Source of the DNA: Streptomyces aureocirculatus
GTDB lineage: Bacteria > Actinomycetota > Actinomycetes > Streptomycetales > Streptomycetaceae
NCBI RefSeq assembly: GCF_000720475.1
Contig: NZ_JOAP01000027.1
Location: forward strand, 36,913-100,912
Reading direction: 5' to 3'
Length of the DNA stretch: 64,000 nucleotides
The translations under genes were made by a program, and so were the position numbers. Below the pieces are notes generated by a model, which was not told the DNA's origin, ran no database searches, and saw only the letters and a program-made list of their open reading frames with translations. This document shows positions 1 through 8,710 of the stretch, piece after piece. How positions within the stretch are numbered: the first letter of the stretch is position 1; each line of letters opens with the position of its first letter.

Positions 1-146
1 AGTACTCCCTGCCCGCCGCCTTCGTGGCCGTCGACGACGCGATCCTGCTGGGGAACGCGATGGACTGCGACGCCGCGGACTTCCCCCAGGCCTTCCGGTC
101 GTACGCCGACAACCGCGGCCGCGGCGGGCACGCGCCGGGCACCTGA
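1..146 (+). CDS. C-terminal end of a possible FAD-dependent monooxygenase (partial)
   Basis: The reading frame is open from the window edge to a TGA at 144-146 and encodes 47 residues. The stretch AFVAVDDAILLGNAMDC followed by FPQAFRSYADNR resembles the helix after the GD motif of group A flavin monooxygenases (kynurenine 3-monooxygenase type), where a conserved acidic-Asp-Ala pair precedes an alternating Leu/Ala helix and a Tyr/Arg end. Only about 14 residues follow, which is short for that family, so the assignment is tentative. It lies 208 bp upstream of the SARP gene on the same strand and may be the edge gene of the same cluster. Confidence 0.35.
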   Translation, partial: YSLPAAFVAVDDAILLGNAMDCDAADFPQAFRSYADNRGRGGHAPGT

Positions 147-354
147 CACAGTCACCGGGGTGTGGGCGACGCGCCGGTGGGCCCTCGGCTAGCGTCGGGC
201 GGGCGAGCCGAAGGACCTCGGCGCGGCCGCGGCGCGGGCCGGGGGTCCGGGGTGTCCAGGGGTCCGGCTGCGCGCCGCCCCACCCAGAGGAACCGGCCGC
301 CCAGAGAAACCGGCCCGCCGGAATACCGGCCCGCCCGGGAGTGGGGAGATTGTC

Positions 355-1149
355 GTGCTCGAATTCTTTGTGCTCGGACGCCTTGAGGCCCGCTCCGGCC
401 ACGGCGGGACCACCCTGCGCGGAAGCTTCCAGCGCAGCCTCCTGCTGACCCTGCTCGTCAGCGAAGGACGGATGGTCTCGTCGGAGGCCCTGGTCCAGGA
501 GGTGTGGGGGGAGGCCCTGCCGGGCGGTGTGGGCAACGCCCTGCAGGCGCACGTCAGCCGGCTGCGCAAGAAGCTCGACGCCCTGGAGCCCGAGCGGACC
601 CGCACCCGCCTGGTGGGCGACCCGCACGGTTACCAACTCCTCCTCGACGGCGCCACCCTGGACGCGGGCGTCTTCGCCCGCTCGGTGCGCGAGGCCCGCG
701 CCGCCGTGCCGGAATCGCCCCACCACGCCCGCGACACCCTGCGCGCGGCCCTGCGCCGCTGGCGTGGTCCGGCCCTCACCGACGTGGGCGGGGTGCTGTG
801 CCGCTCGGCCGCGGCACGCTACGACGAGAACCGCATCCAGGCCCTCGAACTGCTCTTCGACAGTGAGCTCGCGCTCGGCAACCACACCCACATCCTCGGC
901 GAACTGCGCGAGGCCTGCGCCGGGAACCCGCTGCGCGAGCGCTTCTGCGAGCAGCTCATGCTCGCCCTGTACCGCTCGGGCCGCCAGGCCGAGGCCCTGG
1001 AGACCTACCGGCAGCTCCGGTCGAGGCTGACCGAGGAGCTCGGCATCGAGCCCTCGCCCCTGCTGCGCCGGACCGAGCGGGCCATCCTGCGGCACGACCC
1101 GCTGCTCGCGCCGCCCGGTCCGGGCGCGCCGGTGCCGTTCGTCGCCTGA
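355..1149 (+). CDS. SARP-family pathway-specific transcriptional activator
   Basis: The 264-residue protein has the small SARP architecture. A winged-helix OmpR-like DNA-binding domain occupies about residues 1-95 (LEFFVLGRLEAR, then the recognition region around NALQAHVSRLRKKL). A bacterial transcriptional activation domain follows at about 100-245 (the ETYRQLRSRLTEELGIEPS signature near the end). The GTG start is preceded by GGGGAGAT. The protein has no NB-ARC or TPR part, unlike the large AfsR-type protein at 42285-45044. As the only cluster-situated activator it probably switches on the sugar and 3-hydroxyanthranilate operons through the 11-bp repeats at 3010-3049. The leader at 292-335 has three copies of an ACCGGCC-type motif of unknown meaning. 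Confidence 0.93.
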   Translation: MLEFFVLGRLEARSGHGGTTLRGSFQRSLLLTLLVSEGRMVSSEALVQEVWGEALPGGVGNALQAHVSRLRKKLDALEPERTRTRLVGDPHGYQLLLDGATLDAGVFARSVREARAAVPESPHHARDTLRAALRRWRGPALTDVGGVLCRSAAARYDENRIQALELLFDSELALGNHTHILGELREACAGNPLRERFCEQLMLALYRSGRQAEALETYRQLRSRLTEELGIEPSPLLRRTERAILRHDPLLAPPGPGAPVPFVA

Positions 1150-1163
1150 CGGGCCCGGCACGG

Positions 1164-1748
1164 TCAGGCGCTGTGCTTGCGGGCCATCTCGTACGAGGGC
1201 AGCAGCCCCTTCGCCAGGGCGTCGGCCAAGAGCGGCGCCGCGGCGTCGCGTGGCGACTGCACCGGCGTGTCGACCGGCCACGGAATGCCCAGCTCGTCGT
1301 CGAGGGCCTGGACGACGTGCTCCCGCTGCGGGGCGTACGTCTCGGAGCACAGGTACAGCATCAGCGCGTCGTCGGTGAGGGCGCAGAACGCGTGCCCGAG
1401 CCCCTCCTCGATCAGCAGCGCCGAGCGCCCGGTGTCGTCGAGCCGCACCGCCTGCCAGCGGCCGTAGGTGGGCGACCCCGTCCTGATGTCGACGACGACA
1501 TCGAACACCGCGCCGCGTACACAGGTGACGTACTTGGCCTGGCCGGGCGGGACGTCGGCGAAGTGGATGCCCCTGACGACCCCCGGCGCGGACGACGACA
1601 GGCTCGACTGGGCCACATCGAAGTGACGTCCCGTCACCTCGGCGAGCAGGTCCGGCCTGAAGTACTCGAGGAAGGCGCCCCGTTCGTCCGCGTGCACCTG
1701 CGGGACGATCTCCCAGGCGCCTTCCAGGGCCAGCGGCCGGATCTCCAT
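1164..1748 (-). CDS. dTDP-4-keto-6-deoxyhexose 3-(or 3,5-)epimerase, NovW/RmlC type
   Basis: This 194-residue cupin epimerase carries the RmlC signatures: GVVRGIHF with the catalytic histidine, DVVVDIRTGSPTYG, EEGLGHAF, and LYLCSETYAPQ with the catalytic tyrosine. The length matches RmlC/NovW. The ATG follows GGAAGGAC. It epimerises dTDP-4-keto-6-deoxyglucose at C3, and possibly C5, before C-methylation and reduction. It lies downstream of the thymidylyltransferase gene on the same strand and converges with the SARP gene, only 14 bp apart. Whether it is a monofunctional 3-epimerase, as in noviose biosynthesis, or a 3,5-epimerase cannot be read from the sequence. Confidence 0.93.
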   Translation of the reverse strand: MEIRPLALEGAWEIVPQVHADERGAFLEYFRPDLLAEVTGRHFDVAQSSLSSSAPGVVRGIHFADVPPGQAKYVTCVRGAVFDVVVDIRTGSPTYGRWQAVRLDDTGRSALLIEEGLGHAFCALTDDALMLYLCSETYAPQREHVVQALDDELGIPWPVDTPVQSPRDAAAPLLADALAKGLLPSYEMARKHSA

Positions 1749-1768
1749 GCGTGTCGTCCTTCCTGGCG

Positions 1769-1842
1769 GTCGAAAGCGGGGGCCGCAGTCGAAAGCGGAT
1801 GCCGCGGTCAGAGCGGGAGCCGCGGTCAGAGCGGGAGCCGTA
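1769..1842. repeat. Four tandem 18-19 bp repeats across the end of the thymidylyltransferase gene
   Basis: Units start at 1769, 1788, 1807 and 1825. All have the form GTC-R-AGCGG-R-GCCGC. The first two units share GTCGAAAGCGG and the last two GTCAGAGCGGGAGCCG. The array fills most of the gap between the two minus-strand sugar genes and includes the last codons and stop of the thymidylyltransferase gene. It looks like slippage duplication and may vary in copy number between strains. Confidence 0.8.
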
Positions 1843-2893
1843 CGGAACTGTGGTCGCCGAGTACCAGACGGGTGCTGTTGGGTACCCGGGGGGCGGCGGT
1901 CACCGTGGCGCGGCGGCCGATCAGCGAGGACTGGAGCCGGCCGACGCCCTCGATGGTGGCCTCCGGCAGCACGATGGAGAACTCGATCTCGCTGTGGGCA
2001 ACGCGGCAGCCGTCGGAGACGGAGGTGAAGGGGCCGATGTAGGAGTCCGTCAGCTCGCAGTCGGCGCCGATCGCGGCGGGCCCGATGATCCGCGAGTTGC
2101 GCACCACGGCTCCGCGCGCGACGACCACGCGGCCGACGATCTCGCTGGCCTCGTCCACGTCCCCCTCGATGAGGGGCTCGACCCGCTCCAGGACCTCCCG
2201 GTTGACCTCCAGCATGTCCGCGACGTTCCCGGTGTCCTTCCAGTAGCCGGTGATCTCGGACGAGCGGACCGAACGGCCGTCCTCGATGAGCCGCTGGATG
2301 GCGTCGGTGATCTCCAGCTCCCCGCGCGCGGACGGGGCGAGACCGCTGATCGCCGTGTGGATCGCGGGCGTGAAGAGATAGACACCGACGAGCGCCAGGT
2401 CGCTCTTGGGGAACTCCGGTTTCTCCACGAGCCGTCGCACCTCGCCGCGGTCGTCGAGCTCGGCCACACCGAAGGCGCTGGGGTCGGAGACCCGGGTCAA
2501 CAGGATCTGCGCGTCCGCGGGCTGGCTGCGGAATTGCTCGACGAAGGGAACGATGCCGTCGATGATGAAGTTGTCGCCGAGATACATGACGAAGTCGGAG
2601 TCACCGAGGAATTCCTGGGCGATGAGCACTCCGTGGGCCAGGCCGCGGGGAGCGTCCTGGCGAATGTAGGTCACGTCGAGACCGAACCGCGAGCCGTCGC
2701 CGACGGCCTCCCTGATCTCCTGTTCCGTGTCACCGACGACCACGCCGACCTCGGTGATCCCGGCCTCGGCGAGGGACTCCAGGCCATAGAAGAGAACCGG
2801 CCGGTTGGCGACGGGAACGAGCTGCTTGGCGGAGGTGTGGGTGATCGGGCGCAGCCGGGTGCCCGACCCCCCGGCCAGAACAAGTCCTTTCAT
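1826..2893 (-). CDS. Glucose-1-phosphate thymidylyltransferase (long RmlA/NovV type)
   Basis: This 355-residue nucleotidyltransferase begins at an ATG preceded by AGGAGT. It shows the GGSGTRLRP nucleotide loop, the KQLVPVANRP substrate region, YLGDNFI, a VEKP motif, and a C-terminal left-handed beta-helix repeat region from about residue 245. The extra C-terminal domain marks it as the long form found in antibiotic sugar pathways (StrD/NovV). It makes dTDP-glucose, the first step of the deoxysugar pathway. It is transcribed divergently from the glycosyltransferase gene, and the shared 235 bp region contains the SARP repeats. Its last codons are part of a tandem repeat. Confidence 0.95.
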   Translation of the reverse strand: MKGLVLAGGSGTRLRPITHTSAKQLVPVANRPVLFYGLESLAEAGITEVGVVVGDTEQEIREAVGDGSRFGLDVTYIRQDAPRGLAHGVLIAQEFLGDSDFVMYLGDNFIIDGIVPFVEQFRSQPADAQILLTRVSDPSAFGVAELDDRGEVRRLVEKPEFPKSDLALVGVYLFTPAIHTAISGLAPSARGELEITDAIQRLIEDGRSVRSSEITGYWKDTGNVADMLEVNREVLERVEPLIEGDVDEASEIVGRVVVARGAVVRNSRIIGPAAIGADCELTDSYIGPFTSVSDGCRVAHSEIEFSIVLPEATIEGVGRLQSSLIGRRATVTAAPRVPNSTRLVLGDHSSVRLPL

Positions 2894-3009
2894 GGGAACT
2901 CCTGTACTCGGCACGGCGCCCGGAAAGAGGCGTGCCACCCGGAATCAGGTGGTGTCCCCAACATGGGGCATGCCGCTGATGGTCGACTGACGCGTCCCGA
3001 ACACTTCGG

Positions 3010-3062
3010 GAACACCTCGCTGACAACTCGCCGACAACTCGCTGACGGACCTGACTTACTAT
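3010..3062 (+). promoter_or_regulatory. SARP-type 11-bp-periodic operator and -10 element upstream of the glycosyltransferase operon
   Basis: Heptamers recur every 11 bp, separated by TCGC: GAACACC (3010), TGACAAC (3021), CGACAAC (3032) and TGACGGA (3043). A TACTAT -10-like hexamer follows at 3057-3062, with 7 bp between it and the last heptamer. Known SARP operators have this geometry, heptameric direct repeats on one DNA face overlapping the -35 position about 8 bp upstream of the -10. Binding by the 355-1149 SARP is inferred from layout. Confidence 0.75.
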
Positions 3063-3128
3063 CCGCAAGGCAATGGACCCGCCTTTGCCTGCATGCGGAA
3101 ATGGAGGACCAGAAGGGAGACAGAAATC

Positions 3129-4262
3129 ATGAGGATTCTTTTTGCGACGACCCCGGGGATCGGTCATTCCTTTCCCACCGTGCCGCTCGCCTGGGCGCTG
3201 CGTCTCGCCGGTCACGAGGTGCTGTACGCCACCGGCGGCGACGCGCTCGCGATCCGTGACGCGGGGCTGCCCGTCGAGGACGTGTGCCCCGGCCAGACCG
3301 TGGTCAGCATGGTCCAGGAGACCTTCGCGGCACGCCCCGACCTCGCGGCCGATTACGCGGAGGTGGACCACTCGTCCTTCGAGTCCACCCAGCGCTTCTA
3401 CGCCGTGCTGCTCAACCAGCAGACGGCCATGATGGACCGCTATGTGTCCGTCGCGCAGGAGTGGAAGCCCGACGCGGTGGTCTTCTCCTCCCTCGGCATC
3501 GGCGGTCTGCTGGCCGCGGGCAAGGTCGGTGTCCCCGCCTTCGAGCACGGCTACGGCTTCGTGCACACCGGCCGCTACACCCGTGACCTGCGCGAGTGGA
3601 ACGCCGAGTGCTTCGAGCGGCACGACGCCGAACTGCCCGAGGTCCTGCACACCATCGACATCGCCCCACCGAGCGTCGCGGGCGGCAGCGCGGGCTGGCC
3701 GCTGCGCCATCTGCCCTACAACGGCGGCGGTGTGGTGCCGGAGTGGCTGCACACGCCGTCCGGGCGGCCGCGGATCACGGTGACCCTCGGCACCACGGCG
3801 CCCGGCTTCGGCGGGCTCGGCCCGCTCGACCGGGTCATCGAGCTTGCCGCGGGCACGGACGCCGAGTTCGTGCTCGCGCTCGGTGACATCGACACCTCCT
3901 CGCTGCCGAAGCTCCCCGACAACGCCCGCCTGGCCGGCTGGGTCCCGCTCGGCCTGCTGCTCGACAAGAGCGCGGGGCTCATCCACCACGGCGGCTCCGG
4001 CACCACACTGGCCGCCCTCGAAGCGGGCCTGCCGCAGATCCTCATGCCCGACCAGGGCGAGCGCGCGGAGAGCGCCGAGCGGGTCGCGGCCCGGGGCGCG
4101 GGACTGAACGTACGCCACGACGAGATCTCCGAGGAGCACATCGCCGCGCTCCTGAACGACGACGCGCTGCGGAAGTCCGCCACGGAGGTCCGCGAGGAGA
4201 TCCACGCCATGCCGCTGCCGGCCGCGGTCGCGGAACGCCTGGTCACCACCGTCAAGGGCTGA
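3129..4262 (+). CDS. GT-B fold glycosyltransferase (NovM-like, UGT/MGT superfamily)
   Basis: This 377-residue protein starts at an ATG with a GGGAGA ribosome-binding site. It opens with MRILFATTPGIGHSFPTVPLAWAL, typical of actinomycete natural-product glycosyltransferases. Near residues 280-310 it has the donor-binding signature HHGGSGTTLAALEAGLPQI followed by PDQGERAESAERV. It should transfer the dTDP-activated deoxysugar made by the adjacent genes to an aglycone, probably a phenolic hydroxyl. It is the first gene of the plus-strand sugar operon, directly under the SARP operator, 76 bp before the 4,6-dehydratase. No separate P450-like helper protein of the DesVIII type is seen. Confidence 0.92.
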   Translation: MRILFATTPGIGHSFPTVPLAWALRLAGHEVLYATGGDALAIRDAGLPVEDVCPGQTVVSMVQETFAARPDLAADYAEVDHSSFESTQRFYAVLLNQQTAMMDRYVSVAQEWKPDAVVFSSLGIGGLLAAGKVGVPAFEHGYGFVHTGRYTRDLREWNAECFERHDAELPEVLHTIDIAPPSVAGGSAGWPLRHLPYNGGGVVPEWLHTPSGRPRITVTLGTTAPGFGGLGPLDRVIELAAGTDAEFVLALGDIDTSSLPKLPDNARLAGWVPLGLLLDKSAGLIHHGGSGTTLAALEAGLPQILMPDQGERAESAERVAARGAGLNVRHDEISEEHIAALLNDDALRKSATEVREEIHAMPLPAAVAERLVTTVKG

Positions 4263-4338
4263 ACGGCCCGCGACCGCCAGGAACCGTCCGGCCGGCACCC
4301 GGCCGGCACACCACCGACCGATCTGAGAGCGGTAGACC

Positions 4339-5322
4339 ATGCGCATTCTCGTCACCGGCGGCGCGGGCTTCATCGGCTCCGAGTTCGTGCGCGGGCTCCT
4401 GTCCCGCCGCACGGACCAGGTGACCGTGCTCGACGCCCTCACCTACTCGGGCGATCAGGCCAATCTGGCGCCGGTCGCACACCTGCCCGCCTACGGCTTC
4501 GTCCGGGCCGACATCCGCGACGCCGACGCCGTCGACCGGATCATGCCCGGCCACGACGCCGTCGTCCACTTCGCGGCCGAGTCGCACGTCGACCGGTCGA
4601 TCACCAGTGCCACGCCCTTCGTCACCACGAACGTGCACGGCACCCAGGTACTCCTGGACGCCGCGCTCAAGCACGGCGTGGGCAGGTTCGTCCATGTCTC
4701 CACGGACGAGGTGTACGGCTCCATCGACAGCGGCGCGTGGTCGGAGGACCAGGTGCTCGACCCCAGTTCGCCGTACTCGGCGTCCAAGGCGGCATCCGAC
4801 CTGCTCGCGCTCTCCTACCACCGCACGCACGGCCTGGACGTGGTGATCACCCGCTGCTCCAACAACTACGGCCCCTACCAGTACTGGGAGAAGCTGATCC
4901 CGCTGTTCGTGACCCGATTGCTGCGGGGCAAGCAGGTGCCGCTGTACGGCAAGGGCGACAACGTCCGGGAGTGGCTGCACGTCACCGACCACTGCCGGGG
5001 CGTCGAACTCGCCCTGGACAAGGGCCGTTCCGGGGAGATCTACCACATCGGCGGCGGCACCGAACTGTCCAACGCCGAACTCGTCGACCGGCTCCTCGAC
5101 GCCTGCGGCCGGGACTGGAACGCGGTGCGCAGGGTGCCGGACCGCAAGGGCCACGACCACCGCTACGCCCTGTCCATCGACAAGATCCGCGACGAGCTCG
5201 GCTACACCCCGCGCGTGGCCTTCGACGAGGGCCTCGCGGAGACCGTCGCCTGGTACCGGGACAACCCGCACTGGTGGCAGTCCCGCGGCGGCACACCCGA
5301 GAAGGTCGTGGTCGGTGCCTGA
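4339..5322 (+). CDS. dTDP-glucose 4,6-dehydratase (NovT/RmlB type)
   Basis: This 327-residue extended short-chain dehydrogenase has the N-terminal GGAGFIGSEF NAD-binding glycine motif, the STDEVYG catalytic stretch with the Asp-Glu pair, YSASKAASD carrying the YxxxK residues, and RCSNNYGPYQ. These are diagnostic of RmlB. It converts dTDP-glucose to dTDP-4-keto-6-deoxyglucose, the branch point of 6-deoxysugars. The gene overlaps the next one by one base (TGATG), which implies translational coupling within the sugar operon. Confidence 0.96.
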   Translation: MRILVTGGAGFIGSEFVRGLLSRRTDQVTVLDALTYSGDQANLAPVAHLPAYGFVRADIRDADAVDRIMPGHDAVVHFAAESHVDRSITSATPFVTTNVHGTQVLLDAALKHGVGRFVHVSTDEVYGSIDSGAWSEDQVLDPSSPYSASKAASDLLALSYHRTHGLDVVITRCSNNYGPYQYWEKLIPLFVTRLLRGKQVPLYGKGDNVREWLHVTDHCRGVELALDKGRSGEIYHIGGGTELSNAELVDRLLDACGRDWNAVRRVPDRKGHDHRYALSIDKIRDELGYTPRVAFDEGLAETVAWYRDNPHWWQSRGGTPEKVVVGA

Positions 5323-6293
5323 TGTGTGCCGCGCACTGGCTGGTGACGGGGGCCGCGGGCATGCTCGCCCGTGAGGTGCTCACCGTCCTGGCACAGGACC
5401 CGACCGCCCGGGTGACCGGCGCGACGCGGGCGGCGCTCGACATCACCGACTCACCGGCGGTGTGGGCCCGGGTCGCCGAGCACGACATCGTCGTCAACAC
5501 CGCGGCGTGGACGGACGTCGACCTCGCCGAGACCCACGAGGCCGAGGCCCTCGCGGTCAACGGCGAGGCGGTCGGCGACCTGGCAGCCGCCTGCGCGGCC
5601 GCCGCCGTCCCCCTGATCCATGTCTCGACGGACTACGTGTTCGCGGGACGGAGCACGTTCCCGTACGCGGAGTACGCAGCCACCGGACCGCTCAACGCCT
5701 ACGGCCGCAGCAAGCTCGCCGGTGAGCGGGCGGTGGCCCGGGTGCTGCCCGACACGGGGTACGTGGTGCGCACCTGCTGGCTGTACAGCTTGCACGGCAC
5801 GAACTTCGCCAAGAAGATCCTGCACCGGCTCGCCACCGAGGACACCGTCCAGGTGGTCGACGACCAGTACGGGCAGCCGACGTGCGCCAGGGCGCTCGCG
5901 GTACGCCTCGTCGAGCTCGGCCGGCGGGCGCTCGGCCACCGCGCCGCGGCCGGGATCTACCACGGCTCCGCCGCCGGGCGGACGACCTGGTTCGGGTTCG
6001 CCCGGGCCCTGCTCGCCCGCCTCGGCATCGACCCCGCACGCGTCCGCCCCTGCGCCACCGCGGACTTTCCCACCCCGGCCGTCCGGCCCCCGTACGCGGT
6101 GCTCGGACAGGACCGCTGGGCGCTGGCCGGCCTCGCGCCGCTCGCGCACTGGCAGGACATGCTCCGCGAAGCCCTGCCGCCCGGCCCCGACCAGGGGCCG
6201 GAGAACGCCTTCACCCGTCTCGTCCGCTCCGCCGGGCACTCAGACGCCCGGCCGCCCGGCGGGCCGACACCCCTGCGAAAGGTTGGAACATGA
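5322..6293 (+). CDS. dTDP-4-keto-6-deoxyhexose reductase (NovS/RmlD type)
   Basis: This 323-residue RmlD-family reductase starts at the ATG that shares one base with the upstream TGA. It has GAAGMLAREV as the nucleotide loop, a NTAAWTDVDLAE stretch, HVSTDYVFAG, and NAYGRSKLAGE with the catalytic YxxxK. Its C-terminus is about 25 residues longer than typical RmlD and rich in Pro and Gly. It reduces the 4-keto group last, after epimerisation and C-methylation. Its stop overlaps the ATG of the C-methyltransferase (ATGA), so the genes are translationally coupled. Confidence 0.93.
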   Translation: MCAAHWLVTGAAGMLAREVLTVLAQDPTARVTGATRAALDITDSPAVWARVAEHDIVVNTAAWTDVDLAETHEAEALAVNGEAVGDLAAACAAAAVPLIHVSTDYVFAGRSTFPYAEYAATGPLNAYGRSKLAGERAVARVLPDTGYVVRTCWLYSLHGTNFAKKILHRLATEDTVQVVDDQYGQPTCARALAVRLVELGRRALGHRAAAGIYHGSAAGRTTWFGFARALLARLGIDPARVRPCATADFPTPAVRPPYAVLGQDRWALAGLAPLAHWQDMLREALPPGPDQGPENAFTRLVRSAGHSDARPPGGPTPLRKVGT

Positions 6294-7561
6294 GCGAGGA
6301 ATCAAGGGACCCCGCGCGGCCGGTCGAGGCCTGCCGGGTGTGCGGCGGAGCCGACTGGCAGGAGGTCGTCTCCTTCGGCGCGCTGCCGCTCGCCAACAGC
6401 TACCTCGACCCGGCCGACTCCTTCGACGACGAGCCCCGCCATCCGCTCGGTGTCGTCTCCTGCCGCTCCTGCCGGCTGATGTCGCTGACCCACACCGTCG
6501 ACCCGGAGGTGCTGTACCGCACGTACTTCTACGTCACATCCGACTCGGACACCATCACCCGGCACATGCGGACGATCGCGGAGCTGTGCGTCGAGCGGTT
6601 CGCAATCCCCCAAGGCGGCTTCGTCGTCGAGATGGGCAGCAACACCGGCCAGCAGCTCGCCGCCTTCCGTGACCTGGGCATGGAGATCCTGGGCGTCGAC
6701 CCGGCGCGCAGCCTCGCGGCGCTCGCCACCGAGCACGGCATCGAGACGCTGCCCGACTTCTTCTCCGCGGCGACCGCCGCGCGGGTGGCGAAGGAGTACG
6801 GCCGCGCCCGGCTCGTCCTCGGCCGCCATGTGTTCGCGCACATCGACGATGTCGGCGACATCGCCCGTGGCGTACGCGAACTCCTCGAACCGGAGGGCGT
6901 GTTCGCGATCGAGGTGCCGTACGCCCTCGACATGCTGGAGCACAACGAGTTCGACACGATCTACCACGAGCACCTCTCGTACTACGCGGTGAGCACGCTG
7001 GCGACCCTGTTCGAGCGGCACGGCATGCGGGTCGTGGACGTGGAGCGCGCGGCCGTGCACGGCGGTTCGATCGTCGTCTTCGCCTGCCGTGACGACTCCC
7101 CCTGGGAGCAGCGGCCCGCGGTGGCCGAACTCCAGCGCCTGGAGCGTGCTTCGGGCTTCTTCGACGACGACACGTACACCGCCTTCGCGGGGCGGGTGGA
7201 ACACATCCGCGAGACGCTGCCGCCGCTGGTGCGGGGCCTGGTCGCCGACGGCAAGCGCGTCGCGGGCTACGGCGCCCCCGCCAAGGGCAACACCCTGCTC
7301 GGCGTGTGCGGCCTCGGCTCCGACGACCTGGAGTTCTGCATCGACACCACCGACCTGAAGCAGGGCAAGCTGCAGCCGGGCGCCCACATCCCGATCCACT
7401 CCCCCGCGTACGGCGCGCAGCACCCGCCGGACGTCTATCTGCTGCTGGCCTGGAACTACGCGGAGGAGATCCTGCGCAAGGAGCGCGCGTTCCTGGAGAA
7501 CGGGGGCCGGTTCATCGTGCCCGTGCCCGAGCCGAGGATCGTCTCCGCCAAGGACCTGTGA
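6290..7561 (+). CDS. Deoxysugar C-methyltransferase (NovU/TylCIII family)
   Basis: This 423-residue protein has the three-part architecture of the TylCIII/NovU family. An N-terminal zinc site (CRVCGG, then CRSC about 35 residues later) precedes a SAM-binding Rossmann fold (VVEMGSNTGQQLAAF). The diagnostic YHEHLSYY lies near residues 225-232, and a C-terminal domain carries AGYGAPAKGNTLL. In this cluster there is no 2,3-dehydratase, aminotransferase or 3-ketoreductase. The enzyme set matches the noviose route, in which the methyl group is placed on C5 of the 4-keto sugar. C3-methylation cannot be excluded. It ends the sugar operon and is followed by a strong hairpin. Confidence 0.92.
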   Translation: MSEESRDPARPVEACRVCGGADWQEVVSFGALPLANSYLDPADSFDDEPRHPLGVVSCRSCRLMSLTHTVDPEVLYRTYFYVTSDSDTITRHMRTIAELCVERFAIPQGGFVVEMGSNTGQQLAAFRDLGMEILGVDPARSLAALATEHGIETLPDFFSAATAARVAKEYGRARLVLGRHVFAHIDDVGDIARGVRELLEPEGVFAIEVPYALDMLEHNEFDTIYHEHLSYYAVSTLATLFERHGMRVVDVERAAVHGGSIVVFACRDDSPWEQRPAVAELQRLERASGFFDDDTYTAFAGRVEHIRETLPPLVRGLVADGKRVAGYGAPAKGNTLLGVCGLGSDDLEFCIDTTDLKQGKLQPGAHIPIHSPAYGAQHPPDVYLLLAWNYAEEILRKERAFLENGGRFIVPVPEPRIVSAKDL

Positions 7562-7579
7562 GCCCCTCGCCCACAGGAC

Positions 7580-7616
7580 AGGGCTGCCCACCCCGCGCCC
7601 GGGGGTGGGCAGCCCT
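7580..7616. terminator. Perfect 15-bp hairpin between convergent operons
   Basis: AGGGCTGCCCACCCC at 7580-7594 pairs perfectly with 7602-7616 around a 7-nt loop. It lies just after the C-methyltransferase stop, between the plus-strand sugar operon and the minus-strand 3-hydroxyanthranilate operon. It probably terminates both. It lacks a U-tract, as is common in Streptomyces. Confidence 0.85.
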
Positions 7617-7708
7617 CGTACGTTGCGGGCAGGAGTTCGCGGCGGGCGTGCGTGTGCCCCCGCCTCGCCGCACGGAACGCGGCGGGACGGGGGCACGGGC
7701 CCTACCGG

Positions 7709-8710
7709 CTAGGGCAGTTCCACCACCTGGGCCGCGTACAGCAGGCCCGCCCCGAAGCCGACCAGGAGGGCGCGGCTGCCGGTGGGGAGTGAGCCCAGGG
7801 ACAGGACGCTCTCCATGGCCATGGGGATGGAGGCGGCCGAGGTGTTGCCGAGGGTGACGATCTCGCGGGCCACGACCACGTCGTCGGGCAGGCCGAGGTC
7901 CTTCACCATGCCGTCGATGATGCGGAGGTTGGCCTGGTGCGGGATGAACGCGTCGAGGTCGGCGGGGCGCAGTCCTGCCAGGTCGAGGGCCCTGCGGGCG
8001 GTGTCGGGCACGCTGTGCACGGCCCAGCGGAAGACCTTGGGCCCGTCCATCCGCATCGTCGGCCACGGGTGCGGGGCGTCGCGGACGGCGAGCCAGGACC
8101 TGTTGTGCGCGAGCAGCCCGGCCTTCTCGCCCTCCGCGCCCCAGGCGACGGGGCCGATGCCGGGCCGGTCGGACGCGCCGACGACCACGGCGCCCGCGCC
8201 GTCCCCGAACAGGAAGGCCGTGCCCCGGTCGTGCGGGTCGATGATGTCGCTCATGCGCTCCGCGCCGACGACGAGCACGTGCCGGGCGGCGCCGGAGCGC
8301 ACGAGGGCGTCGGCCACGCCCAGGGTGTAGGAGAAGCCCGCGCAGGCGGCGCCGGTGTCCATGGCACCGGAGTTGCGGGCGCCCACGAGGTGGGCGACGC
8401 GCGGGGCGGCCGGGGGTGACTGCTGGAGGTTGGACATGGAGGCGAGCAGCACCATGTCCACGCCGTCCGCGTCCACCCCGGCGGCGGCCAGGGCCTTCTG
8501 GCAGGCTTCGGCCGCCATCGTCACGATGGTCTCGTCGGGGCCCGCGTGGCGGCGGCTCGTGATGCCGGTGCGCCGGGTGATCCACTCGTCGGTGGAGTCG
8601 ATGGCGCGGGCGATCACGGCGTTGTCCACGACGCGGGTCGGCCGGTAGGAGCCCACCCCCAGGATGCGGGAGCCGGGGCTCGGGTCGGCGACGCGCAGCG
8701 GCCGGTTCAC
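7709..8710 (-). CDS. FabH-like beta-ketoacyl synthase III / KSIII acyltransferase
   Basis: This 333-residue thiolase-fold enzyme keeps a complete Cys-His-Asn triad: C123 in TGAACAGF, H258 in IPHQANLRI and N289 in LGNTSAAS. It is therefore competent for decarboxylative condensation, unlike degenerate KSIII acyltransferases. The GTG start overlaps the stop of the upstream acyl-AMP ligase (GTGA), so the two are coupled. KSIII enzymes in aromatic clusters either extend an aryl- or acyl-CoA with malonyl units, as PqsD does with anthraniloyl-CoA, or transfer acyl groups. Either role fits here. No carrier protein or further ketosynthase is encoded in the window. Confidence 0.9.
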   Translation of the reverse strand: MNRPLRVADPSPGSRILGVGSYRPTRVVDNAVIARAIDSTDEWITRRTGITSRRHAGPDETIVTMAAEACQKALAAAGVDADGVDMVLLASMSNLQQSPPAAPRVAHLVGARNSGAMDTGAACAGFSYTLGVADALVRSGAARHVLVVGAERMSDIIDPHDRGTAFLFGDGAGAVVVGASDRPGIGPVAWGAEGEKAGLLAHNRSWLAVRDAPHPWPTMRMDGPKVFRWAVHSVPDTARRALDLAGLRPADLDAFIPHQANLRIIDGMVKDLGLPDDVVVAREIVTLGNTSAASIPMAMESVLSLGSLPTGSRALLVGFGAGLLYAAQVVELP

